Positions 49,594 through 58,742 of a stretch of 64,000 bases of DNA are shown here, piece after piece (position 1 is the stretch's first letter; each line of letters begins with the position of its first letter). The stretch comes from Hamadaea sp013361475. GTDB taxonomy: Bacteria; Actinomycetota; Actinomycetes; Mycobacteriales; Micromonosporaceae. The notes beneath the pieces were generated by a model that was not told the DNA's origin, did not search any database, and saw only the letters and a program-made list of their open reading frames with translations. Location: assembly GCF_040654195.1 (NCBI RefSeq), contig NZ_JBFAHM010000008.1, positions 124,001-188,000 of the forward strand, read 5' to 3'. The position numbers and the translations under genes are program-made.

Positions 49594-50322
49594 TCACCTG
49601 GGGGTGAGGAGGCAGAACTCGTTGTCCTCGGGGTCGGCGAGAACCTTCCACGAGATGTCGCCGACATCGATGGAGGTGGCGCCGAGACCCCGCAGTCTGG
49701 CCGCCTCGGCCTCCAGGTCGTCACCAGGGTAGGGACGGATGTCGAGATGGACGCGGTTCCATCCGGTCTTGACGTCGGCGGTTCGGACGAACCGCAGGTA
49801 GGGGCCGACGCCCTGCGCGGAGCGCAGGACCGCGCTGTCGTCGGTCACGGTGTGCACAGTCCAATCCGTGGCCTCGCCCCAGAAGCGGGCCATGGCTCGC
49901 GGATCCGCGCAGTCGACGACCACCGACGCGATGGGACCGGTCTCGTCATAGCCGGAGTCCACGACGCAGAACTCGTTGCCCTCCGGGTCGGCCAGGACCG
50001 TCCACGAGACGTCACCCTGGCCGATGTCGATCGGCGTCGCGCCGAGTTTCCGCAGGCGTGCGACCAGTTCGGCCTGATGGGCCGCCGAGGTGGCGGCGAG
50101 GTCCAGGTGAACGCGGTTCTTCGCCGTCTTGGGTTCCGTCGACGTGACGAGGTCGACGCAGACCGCGACCGGGTCAGGGTAGACGTAGCCGCCCTGGGGT
50201 TCGAGGTTGGTCACGCCGGGCGCCTCGCTGTCGACGCCCCAGCCGAGCGCCTCCGCCCAGAAACCGCCCAGGGCGGCATGGTCATGGGCCTTCATGTTGA
50301 TCTGCACGAGCCGGGTCGCCAT
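49594..50322 (-). CDS. Double glyoxalase-like (VOC) protein
   Basis: 242 residues from ATG 50322. Two tandem halves each contain HLDL/HLDI, a LRxLGATxIDxG segment and WxVLADPExNEFC; this is the glyoxalase-like domain type common in actinobacteria. Probably two active or binding sites per polypeptide; substrate unknown. Confidence 0.8.
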   Translation of the reverse strand: MATRLVQINMKAHDHAALGGFWAEALGWGVDSEAPGVTNLEPQGGYVYPDPVAVCVDLVTSTEPKTAKNRVHLDLAATSAAHQAELVARLRKLGATPIDIGQGDVSWTVLADPEGNEFCVVDSGYDETGPIASVVVDCADPRAMARFWGEATDWTVHTVTDDSAVLRSAQGVGPYLRFVRTADVKTGWNRVHLDIRPYPGDDLEAEAARLRGLGATSIDVGDISWKVLADPEDNEFCLLTPR

Positions 50323-50375
50323 TCCGACGATGCTAGCCCGCCACGTTCCGCCCTGACCTGGGCGGGTACGCGTTG

Positions 50376-51113
50376 TTACTGCGCGGTGTAGCCGCCGTCG
50401 GTCAGGTAGTAGGACCCGGTGGTGTTCGACGCCCGGTCGGAGGCCAGGAACGCCACCACCTCGGCGACCTCCTCGGAGGTGCCGAGCCGCTGGACGGGGT
50501 GCAGTCCGGAGACGGCCCCGATGATCTCCTCCGTCAGCAGCGGCGTACGGATGAAGCCCGGTCCCACGCTGTTGACCCGGATGTTCTGTGTGGCGTACTC
50601 CAGGGCGGTGGCCTTCGTCATGCCGAGGACGCCGTGCTTGGCCGACACGTACGCCACGGACTGGGCGAAGCCGACCGAGCCCAGAATGGAGGCCACGTTG
50701 ACGATCGAGCCGCCGCCGGCCGTCAGCATCGCCGGGATCTCCGAGCGCATGCAGTAGAAGACGCCCGTCAGGTTCACCCCGATCACGGCGGCCCAGCCGT
50801 CGACCGGATATTCGCCGGTCGGGGCCTGCGGGCCGCCGATGCCAGCGTTGTTCACGGCGACGTCGAGCCGGCCGAACGCCTCGACCGCCCGGGCGACCAT
50901 CGCCTCACAGGACGACAGGTCGCTCACGTCCGTCCGATGGGCGAGGGCGGCCGCGCCGATGCCCTCCGCCACCTTGGTGGCCGCCGGCAGGTCGAGGTCG
51001 GCCACCAGCACCTTGGCTCCGCGCTGGGCGAGCAGCACCGCGCAGGCCTCACCGATGCCGGAGCCGCCGCCGGTCACCACGGCGACTTTGCCCGCAAAGT
51101 CCGGTTCTGTCAT
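50376..51113 (-). CDS. Short-chain dehydrogenase/reductase
   Basis: 245 residues from ATG 51113. Classical SDR: TGGGSGIG (14-21) with D at the end of the second strand (VADLD) favouring NAD+; NNAG; catalytic S in NVASILGS, YVSAK giving Y and K; C-terminal YYLTDGGYTAQ. Oxidises or reduces an alcohol/ketone; substrate not predictable. Divergence from other genes gives no operon clue except the amidohydrolase 70 bp upstream. Confidence 0.88.
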   Translation of the reverse strand: MTEPDFAGKVAVVTGGGSGIGEACAVLLAQRGAKVLVADLDLPAATKVAEGIGAAALAHRTDVSDLSSCEAMVARAVEAFGRLDVAVNNAGIGGPQAPTGEYPVDGWAAVIGVNLTGVFYCMRSEIPAMLTAGGGSIVNVASILGSVGFAQSVAYVSAKHGVLGMTKATALEYATQNIRVNSVGPGFIRTPLLTEEIIGAVSGLHPVQRLGTSEEVAEVVAFLASDRASNTTGSYYLTDGGYTAQ

Positions 51114-51184
51114 AAGGCCGATGCTGCCACCGGCGACCGGCGCGGCGACGGCAGATTCCCACATCCGCACAGATCAGCGGCGGC

Positions 51185-52741
51185 TCACGACTGCTGGTAC
51201 CGCACCTCGCCGCCGACGACCGTGGACAGGACACGCGTACCGAGGACGGCCGCGGGCGAGTCGGCGTACGGGTCGACGTCAACCGCGATGAAGTCGGCCA
51301 GCTGCCCCGGCGCCAGCAGCCCCTTGCGGTCCTCCTCACCGGCGGCGTACGCCGCGCCCAAGGTGTGCGCGCGGATCGCCTCGGCCATGGTGATCCGCTG
51401 CTCCGGCTGCCAGCCCCCGATCGGGCTGCCGTCCGGCCGCGTCCGGGTCACCGCCGCGTACAGGGCTGCGAACGGATTCGGGTCCTCGACCGGCGCGTCC
51501 GAGCCGAAGGCGACGGCGGCGCCCGCGTCGAGCAGGCCGCGCCAGGCGTACGAGGCGAGGTCGTGCCCGGCCAGCAGCGAGTCCACCAGGTCCATGTCGC
51601 TCGTGCAGTGCACCGGCTGCATCGACGCGACGACGCCGAGCCGTGCCATGCGCGCCACGTCGCCCGGCTGCAGGTGCTGCGCGTGCTCGATCCGGTGCCG
51701 CAGCCCCGGCGTCGGGCCGATCTGCTCGTACGCGTCCAGCACGAGATGGTTGGCCTGATCCCCGATCGCATGGGTGGCGACGGCGATGCCGGCCTGCGCC
51801 GCCGTCCGGAACAGGCGTACCAGCTCCTCGTAGGGTTGGACGGCGATGCCCTGGTCGCCGCCGGTCATCGGCCGGCTCGTGTGGCACGTGTGCGAGCCGA
51901 GCGCGCCGTCACTGAAGACCTTCAGCGGCCCGACGCGGTACCAGTCGTCGCCCTGCCCGGTCCGGCGGCCTTCGGCGAGCGCGAGGTCGAAGTGCGGCAG
52001 CCGGATCGCCTTGTGGACCCGCAGCTTCAGCTCCCCGGCCGCCTTGAGCTCCAGGTACGCCTGATGGCAGTCCTCGCCGTCGATGTCGTGCACGCTGGTG
52101 ATGCCGAGCGCGAGCAGCTTGTCCTGACCGACGCGGAGCAGCCGGCCCAGATCGGTCGCGGCCATGAACGGATTCAGCGGATGCATCGCGGTCTCGCGGA
52201 GAATCCCGGTCGGCTCACCGGAGGCGTCCTTCACGATGTGCCCGCCGACCGGATCCGGCGTGCTCGCGTCGATCCCCGCCACCCGCAGGGCCGCCGAGTT
52301 CGCCCAGCACGTGTGGCCGTCCACCGTCGGCAGCGCCACCGGGTTCTCCGGGCACACCGAGTCCAAGGCGTACCGGTCGGGCTGGACGGGCGGGTCCCAC
52401 ACGTTGCTGTTCCAGCGGCCGCCGAGCAGCCACTCGCCGGGACGCAGCGCGGCCGCGCGTTCGGCGATCATCGCCAGCGCCTCCGCCAGCGACCGCGTCC
52501 CGGCCAGGTCGACCGTGGTGAGGCTGTGGGCGTACTGGGCGGTGTGGATGTGCGCGTCGTAAAGGCCGGGGATGACCGCCGCCCCGTCGAGGTCGACGAG
52601 GTCAGCCGCCGGACCGGCAGTCGCGCGTACTTCGGCTTCGGAGCCGACCGCGAGGATCACCCCGTCCTCGACGGCGATCACCCGGGCGGCCGGACGGTCC
52701 CCGGTGTGGATGGCGGCATTGCGAAAGACCCGGATGCTCAT
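51185..52741 (-). CDS. YtcJ-like amidohydrolase
   Basis: 518 residues from ATG 52741. YDAHIHTAQYAHS provides the HxH metal pair; GSHTCHTSRP, ATHAIGDQAN and IEHAQHL are the further metal/substrate strands, and FGSDAPVEDPNPF contributes the catalytic Asp. The domain order (small beta-sandwich, TIM barrel, sandwich) matches amidohydrolase family 3. Likely hydrolyses an amide or carbamate. Confidence 0.88.
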   Translation of the reverse strand: MSIRVFRNAAIHTGDRPAARVIAVEDGVILAVGSEAEVRATAGPAADLVDLDGAAVIPGLYDAHIHTAQYAHSLTTVDLAGTRSLAEALAMIAERAAALRPGEWLLGGRWNSNVWDPPVQPDRYALDSVCPENPVALPTVDGHTCWANSAALRVAGIDASTPDPVGGHIVKDASGEPTGILRETAMHPLNPFMAATDLGRLLRVGQDKLLALGITSVHDIDGEDCHQAYLELKAAGELKLRVHKAIRLPHFDLALAEGRRTGQGDDWYRVGPLKVFSDGALGSHTCHTSRPMTGGDQGIAVQPYEELVRLFRTAAQAGIAVATHAIGDQANHLVLDAYEQIGPTPGLRHRIEHAQHLQPGDVARMARLGVVASMQPVHCTSDMDLVDSLLAGHDLASYAWRGLLDAGAAVAFGSDAPVEDPNPFAALYAAVTRTRPDGSPIGGWQPEQRITMAEAIRAHTLGAAYAAGEEDRKGLLAPGQLADFIAVDVDPYADSPAAVLGTRVLSTVVGGEVRYQQS

Positions 52742-52798
52742 GCGACGACACCGTACGCTTTTCGCCGCGATGTGATCACCCTCGAGGCCGCGCTCGAT

Positions 52799-53653
52799 TC
52801 ACTCCGCCGGGCCGAGCTGGAGCTCACCGCCGGTGATGATCACGTTGGCCGGCAACGGGCCGATGCGGGCGGCGAGCTCTTCGATCGCGACCAGGATCTG
52901 ATCGACCTTCTCGGCGAGGACCTTCTGCTCCGCCTGGATCTGGGCGACCGTGGCGAGGGTGTTCTTGGCGTCGCGGGACTGCGATCCCGGGGGCCGGTCG
53001 TTCGTGTCGTTCTTGAACATCGCGTAATGCAGATCGCTGACTTTCTGGTCGGTCTCGACGGACATCTCGTCCACTCCCCACTGGCCGTAGTCGGCCGGCT
53101 CGGCTCGGTTGAGGTCGACCGTGCCGCCGCCCAGCGACACGCCGTTTCGGTACTGCTCGATGTGGTTGCCCGGATACCACTGGCCGCCGGACCACGCGTA
53201 GGTCTGCCAGAACCACCGGGCCCGGCCGTTCCCGGCGAGGTGCCGGACGATCGAGTACTCGCCGTAGACGCCGGTGCGGTCGCGGCCGATCACCGACGCG
53301 ATGCCGTCGAACGCCGCGTCGAGCACCGCCCAGTCGCCGGAGGTGGTGTCGAAGTCGACCGAGAAGTAGATCGGCCGATCCGAGGGCATGCCCAGCGCCC
53401 GGAAATGATCGGCGGCCGAGGTCGCCCACGCCACCCCGGCGGCACGGCCCCCCAGCAGGCCGTCGGCGGTGCCTTCGGCGTTGGCGACGATCGCGATCCC
53501 GGCCGCCGTCAGCTCGCGTACCTCGGCCAGATCGATGTGCTTCCACGCGCCGCCCGGCCCGCCGTAGCGGCAGGCGAACACCTTCCCGGCCGCCTTGAGC
53601 GACGCGACCGTGGGCCGCTCGGGGGTTGTGTAGTCGACGCCCTCAACGCTCAT
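52799..53653 (-). CDS. DUF1906 glycoside-hydrolase-like protein
   Basis: 284 residues from ATG 53653. GVDYTTPERPTVASLKAAGKVFACRYGG, IYFSVDFDTT and FWQTYAWSGG...HIEQYRNG are the recognisable TIM-barrel strands of the Rv2525c-like/DUF1906 domain, which resembles GH25 lysozymes. No signal peptide is visible. A C-terminal coiled-coil tail (AQIQAEQKVLAEKVDQILVA) is unusual for the family and may mediate oligomerisation. Confidence 0.75.
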   Translation of the reverse strand: MSVEGVDYTTPERPTVASLKAAGKVFACRYGGPGGAWKHIDLAEVRELTAAGIAIVANAEGTADGLLGGRAAGVAWATSAADHFRALGMPSDRPIYFSVDFDTTSGDWAVLDAAFDGIASVIGRDRTGVYGEYSIVRHLAGNGRARWFWQTYAWSGGQWYPGNHIEQYRNGVSLGGGTVDLNRAEPADYGQWGVDEMSVETDQKVSDLHYAMFKNDTNDRPPGSQSRDAKNTLATVAQIQAEQKVLAEKVDQILVAIEELAARIGPLPANVIITGGELQLGPAE

Positions 53654-53756
53654 GCTCGAAGATCCCATCCGGCCGCCCCCGCGCCACCGGCACCGTAACC
53701 GACGATCCCCACGACACGCCCGTTATGTCGCTCCAACGTGTCGCGAACGGTGTCGT

Positions 53757-54485
53757 TCAGGCGGTCGGCCCGGACGAGCCGGGCCGAACTCTTCGTCGCG
53801 CGGCCTGCCAGATCCGGGCGCCGACGGCGACCGCGCCGAGCCAGGTCAACGCCAACAGCCAGCCGCCGATCACGTCGCTGGGATAGTGCACGCCCAGGTA
53901 GACGCGGGACAGCCCGACCAGGACGGCTCCCGCCACGGCCAGCGCCCACGCCGCCGCCCGGACCGCGATCCGCGTCGTCAGCAGGCACAGCAGCCAGGCC
54001 AGCAGACAGAAGCCGACCAGGGAACCGGTGGTGTGCCCGGACGGGAACGAGAAGCCGGTGACCGGGACGGCCTGGTCCGGCGGATTCGGCCGGGGCCGGG
54101 CGACGAGCACCTTGATGAGGTTCGTCAGCAGGTGGATGCCGCCCAGCCCGGCGAGCGCCAGCAGGATCGGTCCCCAGGACCGCCGCCGCGCGGCCACCGC
54201 GATCGCGGCCAGTGATACCACCGGCACCAGCACCTTGGCGTCCCCGAGCGTGGTTATCGCGATCTGCACAGTGGTCAACGGAGGCGTACGGTGGGCGGCC
54301 AGCCAGTCCACGGTGGGACGGTCGATGACGGTCAGGTCGTCGGCGTCACCGACGGCGTCGAGCACCTCGACGAACAGTCCGCCCAACGCCAGGACCGCGA
54401 AGACCCCGGCGACGAGCACCAGGATCTCCGCGGACACCCAGCGCGTCACGCGTTTCCACCAGATCACGGATATCCCGGCCACCAA
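53757..54485 (-). CDS. PAP2-family membrane phosphatase
   Basis: 242 residues (GTG 54485; a downstream start is possible). Six TM helices and the three-part acid phosphatase signature: KVLVARPRP, PSGHT and SRVYLGVHYPSDV. It probably dephosphorylates undecaprenyl pyrophosphate or phosphatidate at the outer face of the membrane. Confidence 0.85.
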   Translation of the reverse strand: MVAGISVIWWKRVTRWVSAEILVLVAGVFAVLALGGLFVEVLDAVGDADDLTVIDRPTVDWLAAHRTPPLTTVQIAITTLGDAKVLVPVVSLAAIAVAARRRSWGPILLALAGLGGIHLLTNLIKVLVARPRPNPPDQAVPVTGFSFPSGHTTGSLVGFCLLAWLLCLLTTRIAVRAAAWALAVAGAVLVGLSRVYLGVHYPSDVIGGWLLALTWLGAVAVGARIWQAARRRVRPGSSGPTA

Positions 54486-54531
54486 CGCCCATGATCACAT
54501 GGATATCCGCGATCTGCCGCTAGGAACGGCG

Positions 54532-55725
54532 TCAGGTTCCGGCGAGCGCCTCGGTGGGGGAGAGCCGCGAGGCCCGCCACGCCGGATAGATCCCCGCGCA
54601 TACTCCGATGATCAGGGTGGCGGCGAGACCACCGGCCGAGGCCCACGGCGGCACGACGGCAGGCCAGTCCTGATAGGACGCGTACGCGCTCGTCACCGCG
54701 ATGCCGAGCAGTGCTCCGCCGGCTCCGCCGAGCCCGGACAGCAGCAGCGACTCGGCGAGGAACTGCAACCGGATGTGCCGCCGGGTTGCGCCGAGGGATC
54801 GCCGCAACCCGATCTCCGCCCGCCGTTCGAGGACGGAGATGACCATCGTGTTGGCCACGCCGACCCCACCGACCAGGAGGGCGACCGCGCCCAAGCCCAG
54901 CAGCAGTGCGGTCAGTGTGGCGTTGGCGGCCTGTTTGGCGGTCAGCGCGTCCGAGGGCCGGGAGACCTGCACCTCGTTCGGATGCTCCGGATTCGCCGTA
55001 CGCGCCAGCACACCCTTGACGGCGAGCACGGACTCATCCCGCGTACGCGTGTAGATCGTCACCGGGAAGCCGTCGAACCGCAGCCGGGCCACGGCGACCG
55101 GCCAGCCGACCAGCGCGCCGTAGTCCAGCTCGGTGGCCAGCGGCACCGGGTTCAGGATGCCGACCACGGTGAACCACTGCCCTGCCAGCCACACCTTCAC
55201 TTCGGGCGTGGCCCGGGTGATGCTGAGCCGTTGGGCTGCGGCCGCTCCGAGCACGACCGCCGGGAACCTCCCGATGGCCGGGTTGAGCCACGCCCCGCTG
55301 GCGAGCGAGCCGCCGACGGTGTCGAGCAGGTCGTCGCGGGCGGCGAAGACCGTGAGGTTCCCGGTCTCCCCGATGCCGATCTTGTCGCTGCGGTATACGT
55401 GGACGTCCGGCAGCCGGGCGGTGGCGCTGGCCGACTCGACCGGGCCGATGCGCTGCACCATGTCGACCGACTCGGCGGGCAGATGCGACGCGTCGCCGTG
55501 AATCGTCTGGCCGGGTTCGACGCGCAGCAGATTGGTGCCGAGCACGGCGAGCTGCCGGTCGAGTCCAGCCCGGCTGGAACTGGCGATGCCGACGACGCAC
55601 ACCATGGCCGCGATGCCGATCGCGATGCCCAGTGCGGACAGGAACACGCGCAGTGGACGGGTGCGCAGGCCGGCCGCGCCGACACGCAGCACGTCGCGCG
55701 GCAGCAGACGAGACGGCGCGGTCAC
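54532..55725 (-). CDS. MacB-like ABC transporter permease (module A)
   Basis: 397 residues. N-terminal TM with LRTRPLRVFLSALGIAIGIAAMV, large extracytoplasmic domain, then three C-terminal TM helices of FtsX type (LLLGLGAVALLVGGVGVANTMVISVLERR and following) ending in PAWRASRLSPTEAL. It is the membrane part of module A with the ATPase, adaptor and lipoprotein encoded just upstream. It probably transmits mechanical force rather than forming a channel. Confidence 0.85.
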   Translation of the reverse strand: MTAPSRLLPRDVLRVGAAGLRTRPLRVFLSALGIAIGIAAMVCVVGIASSSRAGLDRQLAVLGTNLLRVEPGQTIHGDASHLPAESVDMVQRIGPVESASATARLPDVHVYRSDKIGIGETGNLTVFAARDDLLDTVGGSLASGAWLNPAIGRFPAVVLGAAAAQRLSITRATPEVKVWLAGQWFTVVGILNPVPLATELDYGALVGWPVAVARLRFDGFPVTIYTRTRDESVLAVKGVLARTANPEHPNEVQVSRPSDALTAKQAANATLTALLLGLGAVALLVGGVGVANTMVISVLERRAEIGLRRSLGATRRHIRLQFLAESLLLSGLGGAGGALLGIAVTSAYASYQDWPAVVPPWASAGGLAATLIIGVCAGIYPAWRASRLSPTEALAGT

Positions 55726-55795
55726 GAGATCACCGTCCTGCGGCCGGCGCTCGCATGACGGGTACTGTGCCGGCCGATGATCCGCCGAAGGCCGC

Positions 55796-56449
55796 TCATG
55801 CGATCACCTGCCCGTCGCGTACCTTGATCTGCCGGTCGAGCCCGGCCGCCACCTCCTGGTCGTGCGTGATCACCACGACGGTGGTGCCGTCCGCGTTCAG
55901 CTCCCGCAACAACCCCATGACCTCCGCGCCCGCCGCCGAGTCCAGGTTGCCCGTCGGCTCGTCCGCCAGCAGCACCTCCGGCCAGCCGATCACGGCCCGC
56001 GCGATCGCGACCCGTTGCCGCTCCCCGCCGGACAACTGATGCGGCCGATGCTCCAGCCGATGCCCGAGGCCCACCCGCTCCAGCGCCTCGGCGGCCCGGC
56101 GCCGTCGTTCTCGCTGCCCGACCCCGGCATACAGCAGACCGTCGGCGACGTTCTCCACCGCTGATACGCCGGAAGCCAAGTGGAACTGCTGGAACACGAA
56201 GCCGATGACGCGACCCCGCAACGCCGACAGGTCGGCGTCGGACAGCCGGGCGACGTCGGCGTCCTTGATGCGTACGGAGCCGGTGGTGGGAGTGTCCAGC
56301 GCGCCCAGCAGGTGCAGCAGCGTCGACTTGCCCGAACCCGACGGGCCGACCACCGACACCAGCTCCCCGGCGTCGATTGACAAGGACACGTCGCGCAACG
56401 CCGTCACGCCACCGGGATACGTCTTGCCAACCTGATCGAGGACGATCAC
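55796..56449 (-). CDS. MacB-like ABC ATPase (module A)
   Basis: 217 residues; GTG 56449 overlaps the stop of the adaptor gene (GTGA). Walker A GPSGSGKST, Q-loop, LSGGERQRVAIARA signature, Walker B LLADEPTGNLDS, H-loop VVITHD. Size and LolD-type sequence identify it as the ATPase of the MacB/LolCDE/FtsE class. Confidence 0.92.
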   Translation of the reverse strand: MIVLDQVGKTYPGGVTALRDVSLSIDAGELVSVVGPSGSGKSTLLHLLGALDTPTTGSVRIKDADVARLSDADLSALRGRVIGFVFQQFHLASGVSAVENVADGLLYAGVGQRERRRRAAEALERVGLGHRLEHRPHQLSGGERQRVAIARAVIGWPEVLLADEPTGNLDSAAGAEVMGLLRELNADGTTVVVITHDQEVAAGLDRQIKVRDGQVIA

Positions 56450-57489
56450 GACGGCACCCCCACCTTGGTCTGCTCCGACAGGCCGTCGCCGCTGACCTCG
56501 ACCCGGCCGTCGGCGAACATGCCCAGCTGGACGCTCACGTAGTGGCTGCTCGCGCCGTCGACGACCTGTACGCCGTAACCGCCCTCGGCCAGCGCGACCA
56601 GCGCGGCGACCGGCACGGTGATCACGTTCTCCGCCTTCGCGGCAGTGATCGCGACGACGACGGGGGCCTCGTCGAGCCCGCCGAGCTTCGACTGGTCGGC
56701 GACGGTGACGGTCACCGCGATGGTGGCCGGCTGGTTGTCCACTCCCGGTGTCGCCACCGTTCCGACCGTGGCCAGCACGCCGTCGACGGTTTGCCCGCCG
56801 GGCAGGGTGACCTTCGCCGGGTTTCCCGGCTTCACCAGGTTCTGCAGGGCGACGTCGAGCGCGACGCTGACGACGCGCCGGGTCCCGTTGTAGGAAAGGA
56901 TCGGGCCGTCGGCGTGGTCGCCCGGGTGGGCCTGGACGGCCGCTACGCGGATCGCGCCCGGGGCGACGACGACCGCCGCCGGGTCGAGCACGCCGGTCTG
57001 GGTCAGTCCCACCGCCTTCTGCCATTTTCTCACGGCGGCGGCGGTCGCCGCGGTGTAGCGACTGTCCACAGTGATCCCCGAGTAGCCGAGCGCGGCGAGG
57101 TTGCGTTCGATCTCCCGGACGTCGTCGCCGATGTCGCCGGCGTGCAACGCCCGGTAGAGCGGCAATGTGCCGTAGAACAGCACGACCGGCCGGTTGTCCG
57201 CCCGGTAGACGGCCCGGCCCCGGCTGATCGTCGCGCCCGGCGTGGGCAGCCAGGTCAGCACCGCCCCCGTGGCGGTGCTGACCGGCGTCGGGGTGCCGTA
57301 GCCGAGGGTCCCGTTGACCTCCTGGGTCTGCACCAGCGTCGTCCGCGTGACGGGTGCGGTCGCCTGCTGCGGCGCCTGAGCCGCCGGAGTGCCGGTCCCA
57401 CCGCCGATACCCAGGGCCGCGGCGGCCACGGCGGCGGTGGCCAGCGCGGCCGACCCGGTCACCAGACCGGTACGCAGCGGCCGCTTCAC
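56446..57489 (-). CDS. Periplasmic-adaptor-like protein with peptidoglycan-binding domain (module A)
   Basis: 347 residues; GTG 57489 overlaps the lipoprotein stop (GTGA). An N-terminal TM/signal anchor (GLVTGSAALATAAVAAAALGIGGG) is followed by an HlyD-type lipoyl/beta-barrel arrangement. Inserted is a PG_binding_1 domain (DIGDDVREIERNLAALGYS ... YTAATAAAVRKWQKAVG). The C-terminus resembles MacA/TriA membrane-proximal domains. It would anchor the ABC complex to the cell wall. Confidence 0.8.
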   Translation of the reverse strand: MKRPLRTGLVTGSAALATAAVAAAALGIGGGTGTPAAQAPQQATAPVTRTTLVQTQEVNGTLGYGTPTPVSTATGAVLTWLPTPGATISRGRAVYRADNRPVVLFYGTLPLYRALHAGDIGDDVREIERNLAALGYSGITVDSRYTAATAAAVRKWQKAVGLTQTGVLDPAAVVVAPGAIRVAAVQAHPGDHADGPILSYNGTRRVVSVALDVALQNLVKPGNPAKVTLPGGQTVDGVLATVGTVATPGVDNQPATIAVTVTVADQSKLGGLDEAPVVVAITAAKAENVITVPVAALVALAEGGYGVQVVDGASSHYVSVQLGMFADGRVEVSGDGLSEQTKVGVPS

Positions 57490-58010
57490 TTCTTCTTCCC
57501 GTCGTCGACGGGCAGCAGGTGCTTGCAGGCGTCCTCGGCCGCCCGGAACTGCGGATCGGCATTGAGCTGCGTACGGTTCAACTGACCCAGCCGGCCGTTG
57601 ATCTTCATGTTGCCGTCCGGCAGTGGATCGGTCATCTCGATGCCGTGCTCGCGCATGCACACCGCGAAGGCCCGCAGCTTCTCCATCTCCTGGGGCGACG
57701 GCGGCTGGCCGAGAAGGTTCTCGCCGAGGAAGCTCTGGCAGGTACGCACCGCGGCCTCGAACTGCTCCCGGGTCACCTCCTTCGGCTTGTCCGGCCGCCA
57801 TTCCTGGCCCGGCACCGGATCGGGAATGGTGACGTTGTGGTCGCGCATGCATTTGGCGAAGGCCGCGGGGTCCGGCTGGAACGACGCGGTCGGGCTCGGC
57901 GATGCCGTGCCCTGAACGGTCGCGATGCCGTCGCCGTCGTTGCTCTTGCACGCCGTCACGGCGAGCGTGGCGAGCGCCGCGGCGGTGGCGATGAGGAGGA
58001 TTCGTCTCAT
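57486..58010 (-). CDS. Cys-repeat lipoprotein of module A
   Basis: 174 residues. A lipobox LAVTAC places the lipidated Cys at 21. Two repeats follow: KCMRDHNVTIPDP and VCMREHGIEMTDP, each with a further Cys downstream (RTCQSF, DACKHL), so disulfides or metal/heme sites are possible. It is the first gene of module A and is divergent from its two-component system. No known function; the same family member opens module B. Confidence 0.7.
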   Translation of the reverse strand: MRRILLIATAAALATLAVTACKSNDGDGIATVQGTASPSPTASFQPDPAAFAKCMRDHNVTIPDPVPGQEWRPDKPKEVTREQFEAAVRTCQSFLGENLLGQPPSPQEMEKLRAFAVCMREHGIEMTDPLPDGNMKINGRLGQLNRTQLNADPQFRAAEDACKHLLPVDDGKKK

Positions 58011-58097
58011 GCGTCGGTGTCTACGCGTACGCCGGTGACACGGGCGCTACTCGTCGTGTCGGACGGATGTCATCTCGCCCGGCGCACAATTGCCCGC

Positions 58098-58742
58098 ATG
58101 CGGGTGCTGGTCGCCGAGGATCACGTGACGTTGGCCGTCCGCGTCGCCGAAGGACTGCGCGACGCCGGGATGGCCGTCGACCTCGTCCATGACGGGGCGA
58201 GCGCCCTGACCGAGGCGGGGCTCACGGCGTATGACGTGATCATCCTGGACCGTGACCTGCCCGCGGTGCACGGCGACCAGGTGTGCCGCACGCTCGCGGG
58301 CGGCCCGGCGCGGATCCTGATGCTGACCGCGGCGGCCGAGGTCGACGACCGCGTCGACGGCCTGGAGCTGGGCGCGGACGACTACCTGGGCAAGCCGTTC
58401 GCCTTCCACGAGCTGGTGGCCCGGGTACGCGCGCTGGCCCGCCGCGCGCCGTCGGCCCCGCCGCTCGTACGCCGCGGCGATCTGGTGGTGGACCGGGCGC
58501 GGCACCGGGCCAGCCGCGGTACGCGCGCGTTGTCGTTGACCCGCAAGGAGTTCGGCGTGCTGGAAATGCTGGCGGCGGCCGACGGCGGAGTGGTCAGTGC
58601 CGAGGATCTGCTGGAGCACGTGTGGGACGCGCACGCCGATCCGTTCAGCAACATCGTGTCGGTCACGATGACCCGGCTGCGCCGCAAACTCGGCGACCCG
58701 CCGCTGATCGAGACCGTCGTCGGACGGGGGTATCGCCTGTGA
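58098..58742 (+). CDS. OmpR-family response regulator (TCS A)
   Basis: 214 residues from ATG 58098; a CACAAT box 14 bp upstream suggests a leaderless mRNA. Receiver domain with phospho-acceptor D51 (IILDRDLP), conserved K (LGKPF), and a winged-helix effector domain (TRKEFGVLEMLAAADGGVVSAEDLLEHVW ... VTMTRLRRKLGDPPLIETVVGRGYRL). It lies divergent from the lipoprotein/adaptor/ABC operon and probably activates it. Confidence 0.92.
   Translation: MRVLVAEDHVTLAVRVAEGLRDAGMAVDLVHDGASALTEAGLTAYDVIILDRDLPAVHGDQVCRTLAGGPARILMLTAAAEVDDRVDGLELGADDYLGKPFAFHELVARVRALARRAPSAPPLVRRGDLVVDRARHRASRGTRALSLTRKEFGVLEMLAAADGGVVSAEDLLEHVWDAHADPFSNIVSVTMTRLRRKLGDPPLIETVVGRGYRL

Noticed and set aside
51365..53698. 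777-residue plus-strand ORF opposite the amidohydrolase and DUF1906 genes
   Set aside because: Low-complexity Arg/Val/Asp shadow of two clearly conserved genes on the other strand.
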